Origin: JBIYSM02 sp044759095
GTDB lineage: Bacteria > Bacillota > Bacilli > Brevibacillales > Brevibacillaceae
NCBI RefSeq assembly: GCF_044759095.2
Contig: NZ_JBIYSM020000017.1
Location: 1-64,000 of the forward strand
Length of the DNA stretch: 64,000 nucleotides
Direction of reading: 5' to 3'
The position numbers were made by a program, and so were the translations under genes. Below the pieces are notes generated by a model that saw only the letters and a list, made by a program, of their open reading frames with translations, had not been told where the DNA came from and made no database searches. Positions 15,929-24,122 of the stretch are shown one piece after another. Position 1 is the stretch's first letter; the number at the start of each line of letters is the position of its first letter.

Positions 15929-17695
15929 ATGCATACAAACCTGCGCTCGTTTTTGGAACAGCTACGACGCGCCGGCCAGCTTGTCGAGATTGACGCCCCC
16001 GTTGATCCGTATCTCGAACTGGCCGAAATTCATCGCAGAGTGATTGACGAACAGGGACCTGCCCTGCTCTTTACCCATGTAAAAGGAAAGTCGTTTCCCG
16101 TCGTGACCAATTTGTTTGGAACGGCAGAACGGGTCGACATGGCGTTTGGTCCCAAACCGGAATCAATTGTCCGCGAGCTGGTGCACGGCTTGGACAAGCT
16201 GCTGCCGCCCAAGCTGTCAGCGCTGTGGGACCTGCGCGATTCGCTTCTCGGCGTAATGAAAACCGGGACCAAGTCCGTCAGCCCCGCGCAGGCACCGGTG
16301 ACGCAGGTGTCCACCACTGATGTGGACATGACCCAGCTGCCCGCATTGACCAGCTGGCATCTGGACGGCGGTCCGTTTGTGACATTGCCGCTTGTTTACA
16401 CGGAGCACCCGGAATCAAAGGAACACAATCTCGGCATGTACCGGATTCAAATCTACGACAAGAATACCACCGGCATGCACTGGCAAATTCATAAAGGAGG
16501 CGGATTCCACTACCACGAGGCGGAGAAGCGGAATCAACCTCTCCCGGTGACTCTCACGGTAGGCGGACCGCCAGCCTTGATCATTTCAGCCATCGCTCCT
16601 CTTCCAGAGATGGTGCCGGAACTGGTCTTTGCCTCCCTGCTGATGGGCGAAAAGCTGAAGCTGGTGGACGTACCCAACCATCCGCATAAGATTGTGGCGG
16701 AGGCAGAGTTCGTCTTCGGAGGAATCGTTCCGCCGCACGTCCGCCGACCGGAAGGCCCGTTCGGCGATCACTTTGGCTATTATTCCTGGGAACATGATTT
16801 TCCCGTATTCAACGTCCAGCAGATGTGGCGGCGCAAAGACGCCATTTACCCCGCCACTGTGGTAGGAAAGCCTCGTCAGGAGGACTACTTTATCGGCGAA
16901 TACCTGCAGCGGCTGCTCTCCCCGCTCTTTCCGGTCGTCATGCCTGGCGTCAAGGCGCTCTGGACATACGGGGAAACCGGTTTTCACGCTCTTGCCGGGG
17001 CAATCGTCCGGGAGAGCTATTACAAGGAAGCGATGGCTCACGCCTTCCGCATCATGGGAGAGGGCCAGCTGACTCTGACCAAGTTCTTGATGGTGACGGA
17101 CGTCCCGTGCGATCTGTCCAACTTCTCGCACTTCCTGGAAATCGTTCTCGCAAGATTCCAGCCGGAGCGCGACCTGTTGATCGTCAACGATACCTCCAAC
17201 GATACGCTGGACTACACCGGTCGCAAGTTCAACCACGGCAGCAAGGGCATCATGCTCGGCATCGGTGAGCCTGTCCGCGAATTGCCGCGGGAATACACGG
17301 GTGGTACGATCCCCGGCATTCATGACGCCAAGCCGTTTTGCCCAGGATGTCTGGTCATCTCCGGCCCGAGTTTTGCCAACCGTCCTGAGCTCGGTGAAGA
17401 GCTGCTTCCGTTCGTGAATGAACATCTGCGCGAATGGCCGATGATCTGCATCGTAGATGACGCTTCAGTCGCGGAGAAGCAAAGCAGCTTTTTGTGGACG
17501 GTCTTCACCCGATTTGATCCGGCACACGATCTGTACGCCCAATCGACAATCGTGCGCAACAAGATTCGCTATGAAGGCCCGCTCATCGTCGACGCCCGCA
17601 TGAAGCCGTTTTATCCGGACGAAGTGGAAACCCGTCCCGACATCGCGGAACGGGTCGACCGCCGCTGGAAAGAGTACTTCCCTGATGGATTATAA
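15929..17695 (+). CDS. UbiD family decarboxylase
   Basis: A 588-aa protein of the prenylated-FMN-dependent UbiD family, which reversibly decarboxylates aromatic or alpha,beta-unsaturated acids. Family features are LRSFLEQLRRAGQLVEI at the start, MYRIQIYDKNTTGMHWQIHKGGG, the VFGGIVPPHVRRPEGPFGDHFGYYS motif around the catalytic E-R-E residues (written in parts: RRPEGPFGDHFGYYS), and IVVDD-type C-terminal strands. No UbiX prenyltransferase is in the window. The gene is divergent from the CitA-type kinase. The hairpin of repeat copy 3 starts 25 bp after the stop and probably serves as its terminator. Confidence 0.88.
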   Translation: MHTNLRSFLEQLRRAGQLVEIDAPVDPYLELAEIHRRVIDEQGPALLFTHVKGKSFPVVTNLFGTAERVDMAFGPKPESIVRELVHGLDKLLPPKLSALWDLRDSLLGVMKTGTKSVSPAQAPVTQVSTTDVDMTQLPALTSWHLDGGPFVTLPLVYTEHPESKEHNLGMYRIQIYDKNTTGMHWQIHKGGGFHYHEAEKRNQPLPVTLTVGGPPALIISAIAPLPEMVPELVFASLLMGEKLKLVDVPNHPHKIVAEAEFVFGGIVPPHVRRPEGPFGDHFGYYSWEHDFPVFNVQQMWRRKDAIYPATVVGKPRQEDYFIGEYLQRLLSPLFPVVMPGVKALWTYGETGFHALAGAIVRESYYKEAMAHAFRIMGEGQLTLTKFLMVTDVPCDLSNFSHFLEIVLARFQPERDLLIVNDTSNDTLDYTGRKFNHGSKGIMLGIGEPVRELPREYTGGTIPGIHDAKPFCPGCLVISGPSFANRPELGEELLPFVNEHLREWPMICIVDDASVAEKQSSFLWTVFTRFDPAHDLYAQSTIVRNKIRYEGPLIVDARMKPFYPDEVETRPDIAERVDRRWKEYFPDGL

Positions 17696-17699
17696 GAAA

Positions 17700-17841
17700 A
17701 CCCACTCGGCATTAGCTACTCTCACCCCACTCGGCGGTAGCTATCGCTGAGCCGAGTGGGGTCCCTTTTTTCGCCGGGCGGGGCCCCGAACACTTTTCTA
17801 GCTGCTGTATGGGATGTCCAAATTTATAAATTCTTATACAC
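17700..17841 (+). repeat. Dispersed repeat, copy 3, with left hairpin module
   Basis: The left module (about 17700-17771) has the same GCCGAGTGGGG stem-loop followed by TCCCTTTTTTC as copy 2. The core (17772-17841) is almost identical to copy 1. It follows the UbiD gene, for which the hairpin can act as terminator, and abuts the terminator at 17850-17880. Confidence 0.8.
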
Positions 17842-17849
17842 TAAGAAAT

Positions 17850-17880
17850 GCCCGGAAGCATATTCTTCCGGGCGTTTTTT
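17850..17880 (+). terminator. Rho-independent terminator
   Basis: GCCCGGAAG and CTTCCGGGC (17850-17873) are followed by GTTTTTT. It is probably the original UbiD-gene terminator, now separated from the gene by repeat copy 3. Confidence 0.85.
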
Positions 17881-17938
17881 CGCATATATGGGCCCCAGCC
17901 GACACCTGTAAGGGACCCCGCTCGGTAATTCTTATGCG
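17881..17938 (-). repeat. Inverted remnant of the dispersed repeat family
   Basis: The segment 17890-17925, read on the minus strand, contains GAGCGGGGTCCCTTA and GTGTCGGCTGGGGCCC. These match the left hairpin edge of copies 2/3 and the core start of copy 4. Short flanking inverted repeats CGCATA and TATGCG bound it. Confidence 0.6.
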
Positions 17939-17986
17939 CGAAAATTCTGTAATCAGAAATCTCCCCCATCAATATACTTAAGCAAC

Positions 17987-18018
17987 TTGTATCTGAGACA
18001 AACACGCTTCAGGTACAA
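17987..18018. promoter_or_regulatory. Operator-like inverted repeat upstream of the NCS1 permease
   Basis: TTGTATCTGA and TCAGGTACAA form a 10-bp inverted repeat (one mismatch) with a 12-bp spacer. It ends 26 bp before the start codon and is a plausible regulator binding site. Confidence 0.5.
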
Positions 18019-18044
18019 AACATTGATAAAGGAGGGAGTCTCCA

Positions 18045-19535
18045 ATGAAAACGCAGGTAGAAGTAGACGGCATTGTCACCCTGACGAAAGAAGGCGAAAA
18101 CCAGATCAAAGACAGCCCGCTCTTTAACGAAGGACTTCGCCCGACGAACCGGGCGGAACATGATTGGACAGCGTACAACTTTGCAAGCCTCTGGATTGGG
18201 ATGTCAATTTGTCTGCCCACCTACGCCATGGCCGCCGGCTTGATCTCTCTGGGCATGAACTGGTGGCAAGCGATTTTTACGATCATTTTGGGTAACTGTA
18301 TCGTCCTCATTCCCATTCTTCTCAACGCCCACGCCGGAACGAAGTTCGGGATCCCCTATCCGGTCTACGCCCGTCTCTGGTTTGGTTCAAAAGGTGCCCA
18401 CATTCCCTCAATGGCGCGTGCCATTATCGCCGCCGGCTGGTTTGGCATCAACTGCTGGTTTGGCGGCGCGGCCATCGACACCCTGCTGATGGCGATGACC
18501 GGCTGGGAAAACATCCCCGGACATCTCTGGATTGCTTTTCTCGGCTTTTGGGCATTAAACGTCTGGATCTCCTACCGTGGACCGGAATCGATCAAGACAA
18601 TGGAAAACTGGGCGGCTCCCGTGCTGGTGATCATGGGACTTGCTCTCCTGGTATGGGCAGTCACTGCTGCAGGCGGCTGGGGACCGATGCTCTCCGCGCC
18701 GTCCAAGTTTACCTCTACCGCTGATTTCCTGAAAGTGTTTTTCCCGGCATTGACCGGCGCGATTGCCTTCTGGTCCACACTGGCCCTGAACATCCCGGAC
18801 TTCTGCCGCTACGCCAAGAGTCAAAAAGCGCAAATTGTCGGTCAATCCGCTGCCCTGCCGTCCACAATGGGACTCTTTTCGTTCATCGGGGTGGCCGTGG
18901 CGTCGGCAACTGTTGTCGTTTTCGGCGAAGCCATTTGGGATCCGGCTGCCATTCTGGCGAAGTTCTCGCCCTTCGTCATCTTCCTCGGTACGCTGGGAAT
19001 CATCCTGGCGACGTTGACCACCAACGTCGCCGCGAACGTGGTGGCACCGGCTCGTGCGATCGAAAACCTCTCTCCCCGCCGAATGACGTTTGGCATGGGA
19101 GCCATTATCACAGGGGTAGTCGCACTGGTGATGCAGCCCTGGTATATCCTGGAAAACTTTGGCAACTACATTTTCCTCTGGATGGGTACTTACGGGGCGC
19201 TGCTCGGACCGATCGACGGCATCGCCATCGCCGATTACTGGCTCGTCCGAAAGCAGCGGATTCACCTGACCGAGCTGTACCGCACAAACGGCATTTACTC
19301 CTACAAAGGCGGCGTCAACCAACATGCGGTTTGGGCCATGCTGATCGGGATCGCGGTGCCGTTTATCAGCAAACAGATTCCCGGATTGACGATCATCTGG
19401 GACAACGCATGGACATTCGGTCTCCTCATCTCCCTCGTCTTCTATACCTGGTTGATGAAAAACAGCACGAGTGTGATCAGCGCAGCCGATTACAACAAAA
19501 TTACCGCCTATGGAAGTGAGCAGCGCGCATCCTGA
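18045..19535 (+). CDS. NCS1 family nucleobase/hydantoin:cation symporter
   Basis: A 496-aa membrane protein with about 12 transmembrane segments. The NCS1 pattern is clear: an N-terminal NEGLRPTNRAEHDWTAYNFAS, then WIGMSICLPTYAMAAGL, GIPYPVYARLWFGSKGA and ALNIPDFCRYAKSQ. The family imports uracil, hydantoins, allantoin or related compounds with Na+ or H+. The pyrimidine catabolic genes about 5 kb away make a pyrimidine or hydantoin substrate likely (inference). GGAGGG lies about 10 bp upstream of the ATG. Confidence 0.9.
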   Translation: MKTQVEVDGIVTLTKEGENQIKDSPLFNEGLRPTNRAEHDWTAYNFASLWIGMSICLPTYAMAAGLISLGMNWWQAIFTIILGNCIVLIPILLNAHAGTKFGIPYPVYARLWFGSKGAHIPSMARAIIAAGWFGINCWFGGAAIDTLLMAMTGWENIPGHLWIAFLGFWALNVWISYRGPESIKTMENWAAPVLVIMGLALLVWAVTAAGGWGPMLSAPSKFTSTADFLKVFFPALTGAIAFWSTLALNIPDFCRYAKSQKAQIVGQSAALPSTMGLFSFIGVAVASATVVVFGEAIWDPAAILAKFSPFVIFLGTLGIILATLTTNVAANVVAPARAIENLSPRRMTFGMGAIITGVVALVMQPWYILENFGNYIFLWMGTYGALLGPIDGIAIADYWLVRKQRIHLTELYRTNGIYSYKGGVNQHAVWAMLIGIAVPFISKQIPGLTIIWDNAWTFGLLISLVFYTWLMKNSTSVISAADYNKITAYGSEQRAS

Positions 19536-19552
19536 TAACGGCAAAACCTTCC

Positions 19553-19575
19553 GCTCCCGGTGACGGGGGCTTTTT
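19553..19575 (+). terminator. Terminator of the NCS1 permease gene
   Basis: The stem GCTCCCG/CGGGGGC with a GTGA tetraloop is followed by TTTTTATT. Confidence 0.8.
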
Positions 19576-19581
19576 ATTGGG

Positions 19582-19587
19582 TATAAT
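19582..19587 (+). promoter_or_regulatory. -10 box of the small gene at 19609
   Basis: A consensus TATAAT lies just after the permease terminator. The -35 position falls inside that terminator and is poor (GTGACG). Confidence 0.5.
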
Positions 19588-19608
19588 AGTGGCAAAGGAG
19601 TGGGTATC

Positions 19609-19833
19609 TTGGAAAACAAATCGTTTTACTACCTTTCCAGCTGGGATGATGCGGCGGTGTACTCACGGGTATTGGAAGCGATGGGAATCCCGCACGCCGT
19701 TGAAGCTCCCGGCGGCCCCTTGCCAATCCAGGAGGGTCAGCTGGCCATCGTTTTTCCTGATCTAAACGTTCGCCAGTACAACAGCGTCCGTGAGCTGTTC
19801 GGCGGCAACGGCATCCGATATGTCAATCCATAA
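19609..19833 (+). CDS. Hypothetical 74-aa protein
   Basis: TTG start with AAAGGAG about 9 bp upstream; the in-frame GTG at 19600 overlaps the ribosome binding site. The sequence begins MENKSFYYLSSWDDAAVYSR and looks like a small alpha/beta domain. It recalls small DUF2007-like or ligand-binding folds, but I do not assign a family. The end overlaps the opposite-strand gene by 11 bp. Confidence 0.6.
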   Translation: MENKSFYYLSSWDDAAVYSRVLEAMGIPHAVEAPGGPLPIQEGQLAIVFPDLNVRQYNSVRELFGGNGIRYVNP

Positions 19834-20002
19834 CATTATGGGGCTCTCTGCGGTAATGATTGCGGGATATGTTCTGGAGCGTAAACCGGCCCCACTCATC
19901 CTTCAATTCGTCCAGGGTCGCTTCCTTTAACGGCTTGCCGCACGCTTGCGTAACGCCGTTTCGAATCAGCTTCACCATCAACTCGTTTTTCACATGACTC
20001 AT
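19823..20002 (-). CDS. Small basic protein, possibly Fbp-like
   Basis: A 59-aa protein starting MSHVKNELMVKLIRNGV, with LKEATLDELKDEWGRF. The helix-turn with a conserved LTLDEL-type segment recalls Fur-regulated basic proteins (FbpA) of Bacillus, but the match is weak. GGGGAGGAG lies 5-6 bp upstream of the ATG. Tail-to-tail with the 74-aa gene. Confidence 0.5.
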   Translation of the reverse strand: MSHVKNELMVKLIRNGVTQACGKPLKEATLDELKDEWGRFTLQNISRNHYRREPHNVMD

Positions 20003-20082
20003 GAAAATCTCCTCCCCGTTCCCTGTGTCTTCTATACATATGCATCTGACCGCGGTTTCGTCATAGGGCGCGATTACATCCT

Positions 20083-20123
20083 TTCCAAAAAGAAAACGGG
20101 CCTCACCCGCAACGGTGAAGCCC
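20083..20123 (-). terminator. Terminator of cheW
   Basis: GGGCCTCACC/GGTGAAGCCC stem (20098-20123) followed on the minus strand by GTTTTCTTTTTGG. Confidence 0.8.
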
Positions 20124-20143
20124 TGATGTTTCTCAATCAACCA

Positions 20144-20599
20144 CTAGTGGTTCTTTGTGTATATTGACTCTCCAACAAGGTTTTTCACCAGGTTTGGAAT
20201 ATCTAAAAGGACAATCATCCGCTCTTCAAGCTTGGCGATGCCGTAAATGAAAGTGGATTGGACTATGGCTGGTTTTTGAATCATCGTGCCAGGTACGTCG
20301 ATGATATCCGTAGCAGCATCGACAGCAAAACCCACGACTTGATCTTCCACTTGGGCAACGATGTACCGGGTAGACTCGGTAATGGCAATCGGCGCGCCCC
20401 CGAATATTTTTGACAGGTCAATAATCGGAATGACGGTGCCGCGGAGATCTATCATTCCCAACAGGTACGGGCTACTCTCCGGAACCGGTGTTGTTTCCCG
20501 AGCCTTTTCAATCGATACCACGTCGGTAACGGAAATGCCGTATTCCTCACTGCCGATACGGAAAATGACTTCTTTCTGGCTTGACATCTTTTGCGTCAT
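20144..20599 (-). CDS. cheW: Chemotaxis coupling protein CheW
   Basis: A 151-aa CheW domain with KEVIFRIGSEEYGISVTDV, YLLGMIDLRGTVIPIIDLSK and GFAVDAATDIIDVP. CheW links methyl-accepting receptors to CheA. The ATG at 20597-20599 (MTQKMSS) with GGGGTG upstream is preferred to the longer frame. An MCP gene lies about 1.1 kb upstream, but separated by an L,D-transpeptidase, so the two are not one operon. Confidence 0.88.
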   Translation of the reverse strand: MTQKMSSQKEVIFRIGSEEYGISVTDVVSIEKARETTPVPESSPYLLGMIDLRGTVIPIIDLSKIFGGAPIAITESTRYIVAQVEDQVVGFAVDAATDIIDVPGTMIQKPAIVQSTFIYGIAKLEERMIVLLDIPNLVKNLVGESIYTKNH

Positions 20600-20725
20600 G
20601 ATGAACACCCCACTAGGAAAATTGTCACTTCGTACTATTTCGATAGTCCTAGTCAAAAACCATTCATCCTTTTCAAAAGAAATCAATTCGATATTTTTTC
20701 TGCTGCAAATAAAGGTGGGAAACGT

Positions 20726-20821
20726 GTGGATAAAGTAATGATGTCTCTTGTTCTTCTCCTTGTTTTCTTCCTCATCGTCTGCTACTTATTCTGGAGGAGC
20801 ATACGAAACAAAAGAAAGTAA
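20726..20821 (+). CDS. Possible 31-aa single-pass membrane peptide
   Basis: A GTG start is preceded by AAAGGTGG. The product has one hydrophobic helix (SLVLLLVFFLIVCYLFW) and a basic tail (RSIRNKRK), as in many small Bacillus membrane peptides. The opposite-strand cheW promoter region overlaps it, so the support is modest. Confidence 0.35.
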   Translation: MDKVMMSLVLLLVFFLIVCYLFWRSIRNKRK

Positions 20822-20836
20822 ATTCAACGAAAATGG

Positions 20837-21508
20837 CTACTCGATAATGCCAAGATAACACAAATCCTCAAACTGAATTTGTCCTGTCACCTTCAGCCCT
20901 TCTTTTTGTTGAAACCGGATAACGGCCCGTTCCGTTTGACGGTTGAACTTACCATGGCAGACGCCATGATAATAACCGGCGGCTTTTAACCTGTTTTGAA
21001 CCAATTGGGTAAGAGCTCCCCTGGATCCTGGAACAAGGATTCGATAGGTGATATGATCGTGCCCCATGATGGGACCATCAATGATTACGGCAGTACCAAT
21101 CGAAACCTTATCGTACAGTTTTTCAATATCTTGGTTATTCATTCGGAAACAGCCATGGCTCGCAAATGTGCCAATCGTCTCGGGGCGGTTGGTCCCGTGA
21201 ATTCCGTACGTTCCCCAACTGACATTCAATCCTAACCAACGAGATCCAAATCCGCCTCCCCAGTTTTTGGACTTATGAATGATTCGAAAAGTACCAATGG
21301 GCGAAGGCGTATCTTTCGCTCCCGCCGCAATCGGATACGCAGACAACACCTCACCATCCTTATTTTTCAGATAAAGGCGGCTGTGCCACAAGTTGATGTA
21401 GACCGAAATTTTTTCTTCCGCAATCGGTTCTCGTGCAACAATACTAGATATCCCCCCGAGTGCGTACCAATAACATACGGTACTTACGATCAATAGAATC
21501 CTCAGCAT
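20837..21508 (-). CDS. L,D-transpeptidase (YkuD) with peptidoglycan-binding domain
   Basis: A 223-aa exported protein with an N-terminal hydrophobic signal or anchor. The YkuD catalytic domain has GIHGTNRPETIG and the nucleophile region SHGCFRMNNQD (catalytic Cys in SHGC). A C-terminal PG-binding-type repeat follows (LKAAGYYHGVCHGKFNRQ...). It cross-links or attaches to spore or cell-wall peptidoglycan. The ATG at 21506-21508 follows GTGAGG; the longer frame to 21559 lacks a site. Confidence 0.9.
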   Translation of the reverse strand: MLRILLIVSTVCYWYALGGISSIVAREPIAEEKISVYINLWHSRLYLKNKDGEVLSAYPIAAGAKDTPSPIGTFRIIHKSKNWGGGFGSRWLGLNVSWGTYGIHGTNRPETIGTFASHGCFRMNNQDIEKLYDKVSIGTAVIIDGPIMGHDHITYRILVPGSRGALTQLVQNRLKAAGYYHGVCHGKFNRQTERAVIRFQQKEGLKVTGQIQFEDLCYLGIIE

Positions 21509-21706
21509 GTCGACCTCACAAAAATATTGATATACAGGGGTTAGTATTCGAAATTTCATTCCTTACATACACGGCACAATTTAAAATCCCCTCCGGTCAA
21601 CAATGGTGCGCCTATCCTACCAGATAGACTCTTTCCATTGTCAATCAAAAGGGGATATTACCAAACAGCGAGTTTTTGGTAACGGACTTTCTCAGACGAT
21701 TGTCGG

Positions 21707-23410
21707 TTACAGTTTGAACTGACTGATGGATTGCTGCAGCTCGAGCGCGAGGCGGCTGAGATTTTCGCTGGAAGTCGCAATCTCATGCATCGAGGCAAGC
21801 TGCTCCTGTGACGAAGCGGCGACAGCCTGCGTACTGCCGGATGAATCTTGTGCCAGCCGATTCATCTCCTCCATCGAAGAGGTTATTTCTTGAATGCTTG
21901 CGGAAAGCTGCTCGGTCGCTGCCGATACTTCCTGGATCTGATCCGCGACGGAATGTGCGGCGAGGACGATACGTTGAAACGCTTCCCCGGCTTCCTTGAC
22001 TACAACCGCGCCTGTCTGTGCTTCCTGTGTTCCTTGATCCATCGCTTCCACAGCCTTTCCGGTCTCCAGTTGAATCTCCTGAATGAGTCGGGCTATTTCA
22101 CGGGCAGATTCCTCGGATTGCTCCGCAAGTTTTCTGACCTCGTCCGCCACTACGGCAAAGCCGCGTCCATGTTCGCCGGCACGGGCTGCTTCAATGGCAG
22201 CATTGAGCGCCAGCAGATTTGTTTGGGACGCGATTCCGGTAATGACCTCGACGATCTGAGTGATGGCTTGCGAACGCTCACCCAGTTCCTTGACGACAGC
22301 AGCAGAGTGATTGACTGCCTGCTGGATCGCATCCATCTGGGAGACCGCGCGTTGAATAAAAGCATTCCCCTGTTCCGCTTCCCCTGCGGCTGAAACGGAC
22401 GCCTCGGAGACCACCCCGGACGTCTCTGCAATCCGCTGTATCCCGATGGCCATTTCCTCCATGACGCGAACGGTTTCATCGGTTCGGTGCACTTGCGTTT
22501 CTGATGCACCCGCAATTTGTTGGATGGCGTCGGCAATTTGTTCGGTCACCTGCGCCGTTTCTTCTGCACTGGCGGACAGTTGTTCGGACGAGGCGGCAAC
22601 TTGTTCTCCGGCCACTTTTACCTGATTGACCAATTCACGCATGTTCTCGATCAGCGTGTTGAAGGCGGCTCCCAGCTTGCCCACTTCGTCTTTACCCGTG
22701 TATGCGACCGGTTCCAAAGCGAGGTTCCCGCCAGACAGCTCTTGCAGATTGCGAACCAGTTGCTTGAGCGGATTGGCGATCAGACGGGACAAGTACAGGC
22801 CAAAGAGAGATGCCAAGACAACCGCTGCCACGATCGTGCCAATCAGGATTCCCTTGGCCAGCACCGCATCCGCCATGTTCTCCTTGTTCAGTTGATCGGC
22901 CATGGTATCGTGATAATCAGCGAGCGATTTCAACTTATTGTTGATGCTGTCTAGCGTCTCCTCTGTCGCCATGAAGTAGGCGAACGCTTCGTCAGCATTT
23001 TGCTCGTTGATCAACCTGATCACCTGCGTACGATCGTTGCGATACTCGTCCAATTCCGGTTTCAATTGCTCCAGAATTTGTTTGGCAGTTGCATCCAGTT
23101 CCAGTTTTTCATAATTCGCCAGAAGTTCATCTACCTCGGCAATCCGCTGTTCAAGAACCTGCTTGTACTCCTGACGCTTATTGGCATCCGTCTGCAGGAT
23201 CATCTTAAAGACGATCGCTTCGTTCGCCCGTGTTTGGACGCGCACTTCCTTGACCCATTTGATTGCCAACAGCTGGTTTTGATACATGGACTCCAGGTTT
23301 TCTTCGGCCTTCATCAGAAAATAGAAGCCGGTGCCGCCGACGGCTGCCAGGAAGAGCGCCATTACCAGGACGAGGTTGAGAAGCTTTGCTCGGGTACTTA
23401 GATTTCGCAT
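21707..23410 (-). CDS. Methyl-accepting chemotaxis protein
   Basis: A 567-aa transducer. Transmembrane helix 1 (about 10-32), an extracytoplasmic four-helix-bundle (4HB_MCP) sensor (about 35-180), transmembrane helix 2 (about 187-208), HAMP (about 208-262) and a long signalling coiled coil follow. The conserved hairpin tip is EVITGIASQTNLLALNAAIE with ARAGEHGRGFAVVADEVRKL (about 385-425). It signals through CheW, also present here. No SigD-type promoter could be recognised upstream. Confidence 0.93.
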   Translation of the reverse strand: MRNLSTRAKLLNLVLVMALFLAAVGGTGFYFLMKAEENLESMYQNQLLAIKWVKEVRVQTRANEAIVFKMILQTDANKRQEYKQVLEQRIAEVDELLANYEKLELDATAKQILEQLKPELDEYRNDRTQVIRLINEQNADEAFAYFMATEETLDSINNKLKSLADYHDTMADQLNKENMADAVLAKGILIGTIVAAVVLASLFGLYLSRLIANPLKQLVRNLQELSGGNLALEPVAYTGKDEVGKLGAAFNTLIENMRELVNQVKVAGEQVAASSEQLSASAEETAQVTEQIADAIQQIAGASETQVHRTDETVRVMEEMAIGIQRIAETSGVVSEASVSAAGEAEQGNAFIQRAVSQMDAIQQAVNHSAAVVKELGERSQAITQIVEVITGIASQTNLLALNAAIEAARAGEHGRGFAVVADEVRKLAEQSEESAREIARLIQEIQLETGKAVEAMDQGTQEAQTGAVVVKEAGEAFQRIVLAAHSVADQIQEVSAATEQLSASIQEITSSMEEMNRLAQDSSGSTQAVAASSQEQLASMHEIATSSENLSRLALELQQSISQFKL

Positions 23411-23512
23411 GTTTACTTGGATCCCCCTACAACTGTGTGAATAGTACCAATGATAGAAAAAAGTCGAATAATGTCTAATTCTACCAAAACGGGGGAGGCA
23501 AGTCGAGAAACT

Positions 23513-24037
23513 TTAGATAATGTCCTGCACATCGAAGACCGTTACCAGCTCGATCCGGGAGATTTGCTCGTTCGGCCGGTAGCAAACATAATAGATGAGT
23601 TCCTCACTGATTTCATAGAGGATTCCGCTTAAGCCTCTCTCCAAGATAAAGGTGCGGATCTCATCCCCTGTCCACTCCAGCCAATCCTGATGCCCCATCT
23701 CCTCGGAAATCCGCCTCAATTCCTTGCCGGTGTGGCGCCACCTCAGCGCCTCATCGCGGAGCTCATTCTCTCCGTAACGTTTGTCCAGGCGATACAGCCC
23801 GTCCAGTTTTATTTCTTGAGCGAGGATGGCTGCCCGATCCCACGTTTTTTCAGCGTGACAGATTGCATAGTGGGCCGCAACCTGCAGATTGCTCACCAGA
23901 TAGACCCCAGGCCCGAAGACGGCTTTCGCACTTACACCATCGGCAAAATGACGGCGTTCGTGACGATGGTAGCGCTGGGTTTCCACCACGCGAAGCGCCT
24001 CCTGGTACTCCACTCCGCGATATACGATTTGCTTCAT
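23513..24037 (-). CDS. Unknown protein with ADP-ribosyltransferase-like motifs
   Basis: A 174-aa soluble protein. Three segments appear in the order seen in PARP/ART folds: YRG at residues 6-8, FGPGVYLVSN (41-50) with Y57 in AAHYA, and a C-terminal YYVCYRPNEQISRIELVTVF (149-168) that resembles the last catalytic strand. The catalytic Glu equivalent would be E157. The match is by eye only. It lies 85 bp downstream of the beta-ureidopropionase gene, behind a perfect 18-bp palindrome. The ATG follows AAGGGGATAG. Confidence 0.55.
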   Translation of the reverse strand: MKQIVYRGVEYQEALRVVETQRYHRHERRHFADGVSAKAVFGPGVYLVSNLQVAAHYAICHAEKTWDRAAILAQEIKLDGLYRLDKRYGENELRDEALRWRHTGKELRRISEEMGHQDWLEWTGDEIRTFILERGLSGILYEISEELIYYVCYRPNEQISRIELVTVFDVQDII

Positions 24038-24053
24038 AGTGCTATCCCCTTAC

Positions 24054-24071
24054 CTATTTGCGCAAATAGGG
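24054..24071. promoter_or_regulatory. Perfect 18-bp palindrome upstream of the ART-like gene
   Basis: CCTATTTGCGCAAATAGG is fully symmetric and sits 16 bp before the start codon at 24037. It is a good candidate operator; it could also form an mRNA hairpin. Confidence 0.5.
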
Positions 24072-24122
24072 AAAAGGAGGGGGGTATGATGCTCCCGCTC
24101 CTCTTCCTGATTCCCCGCTTTG

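Noticed and set aside
20144..23410. cheW and the MCP as one chemotaxis operon
   Set aside because: An L,D-transpeptidase gene lies between them and cheW has its own terminator, so joint transcription is not supported.
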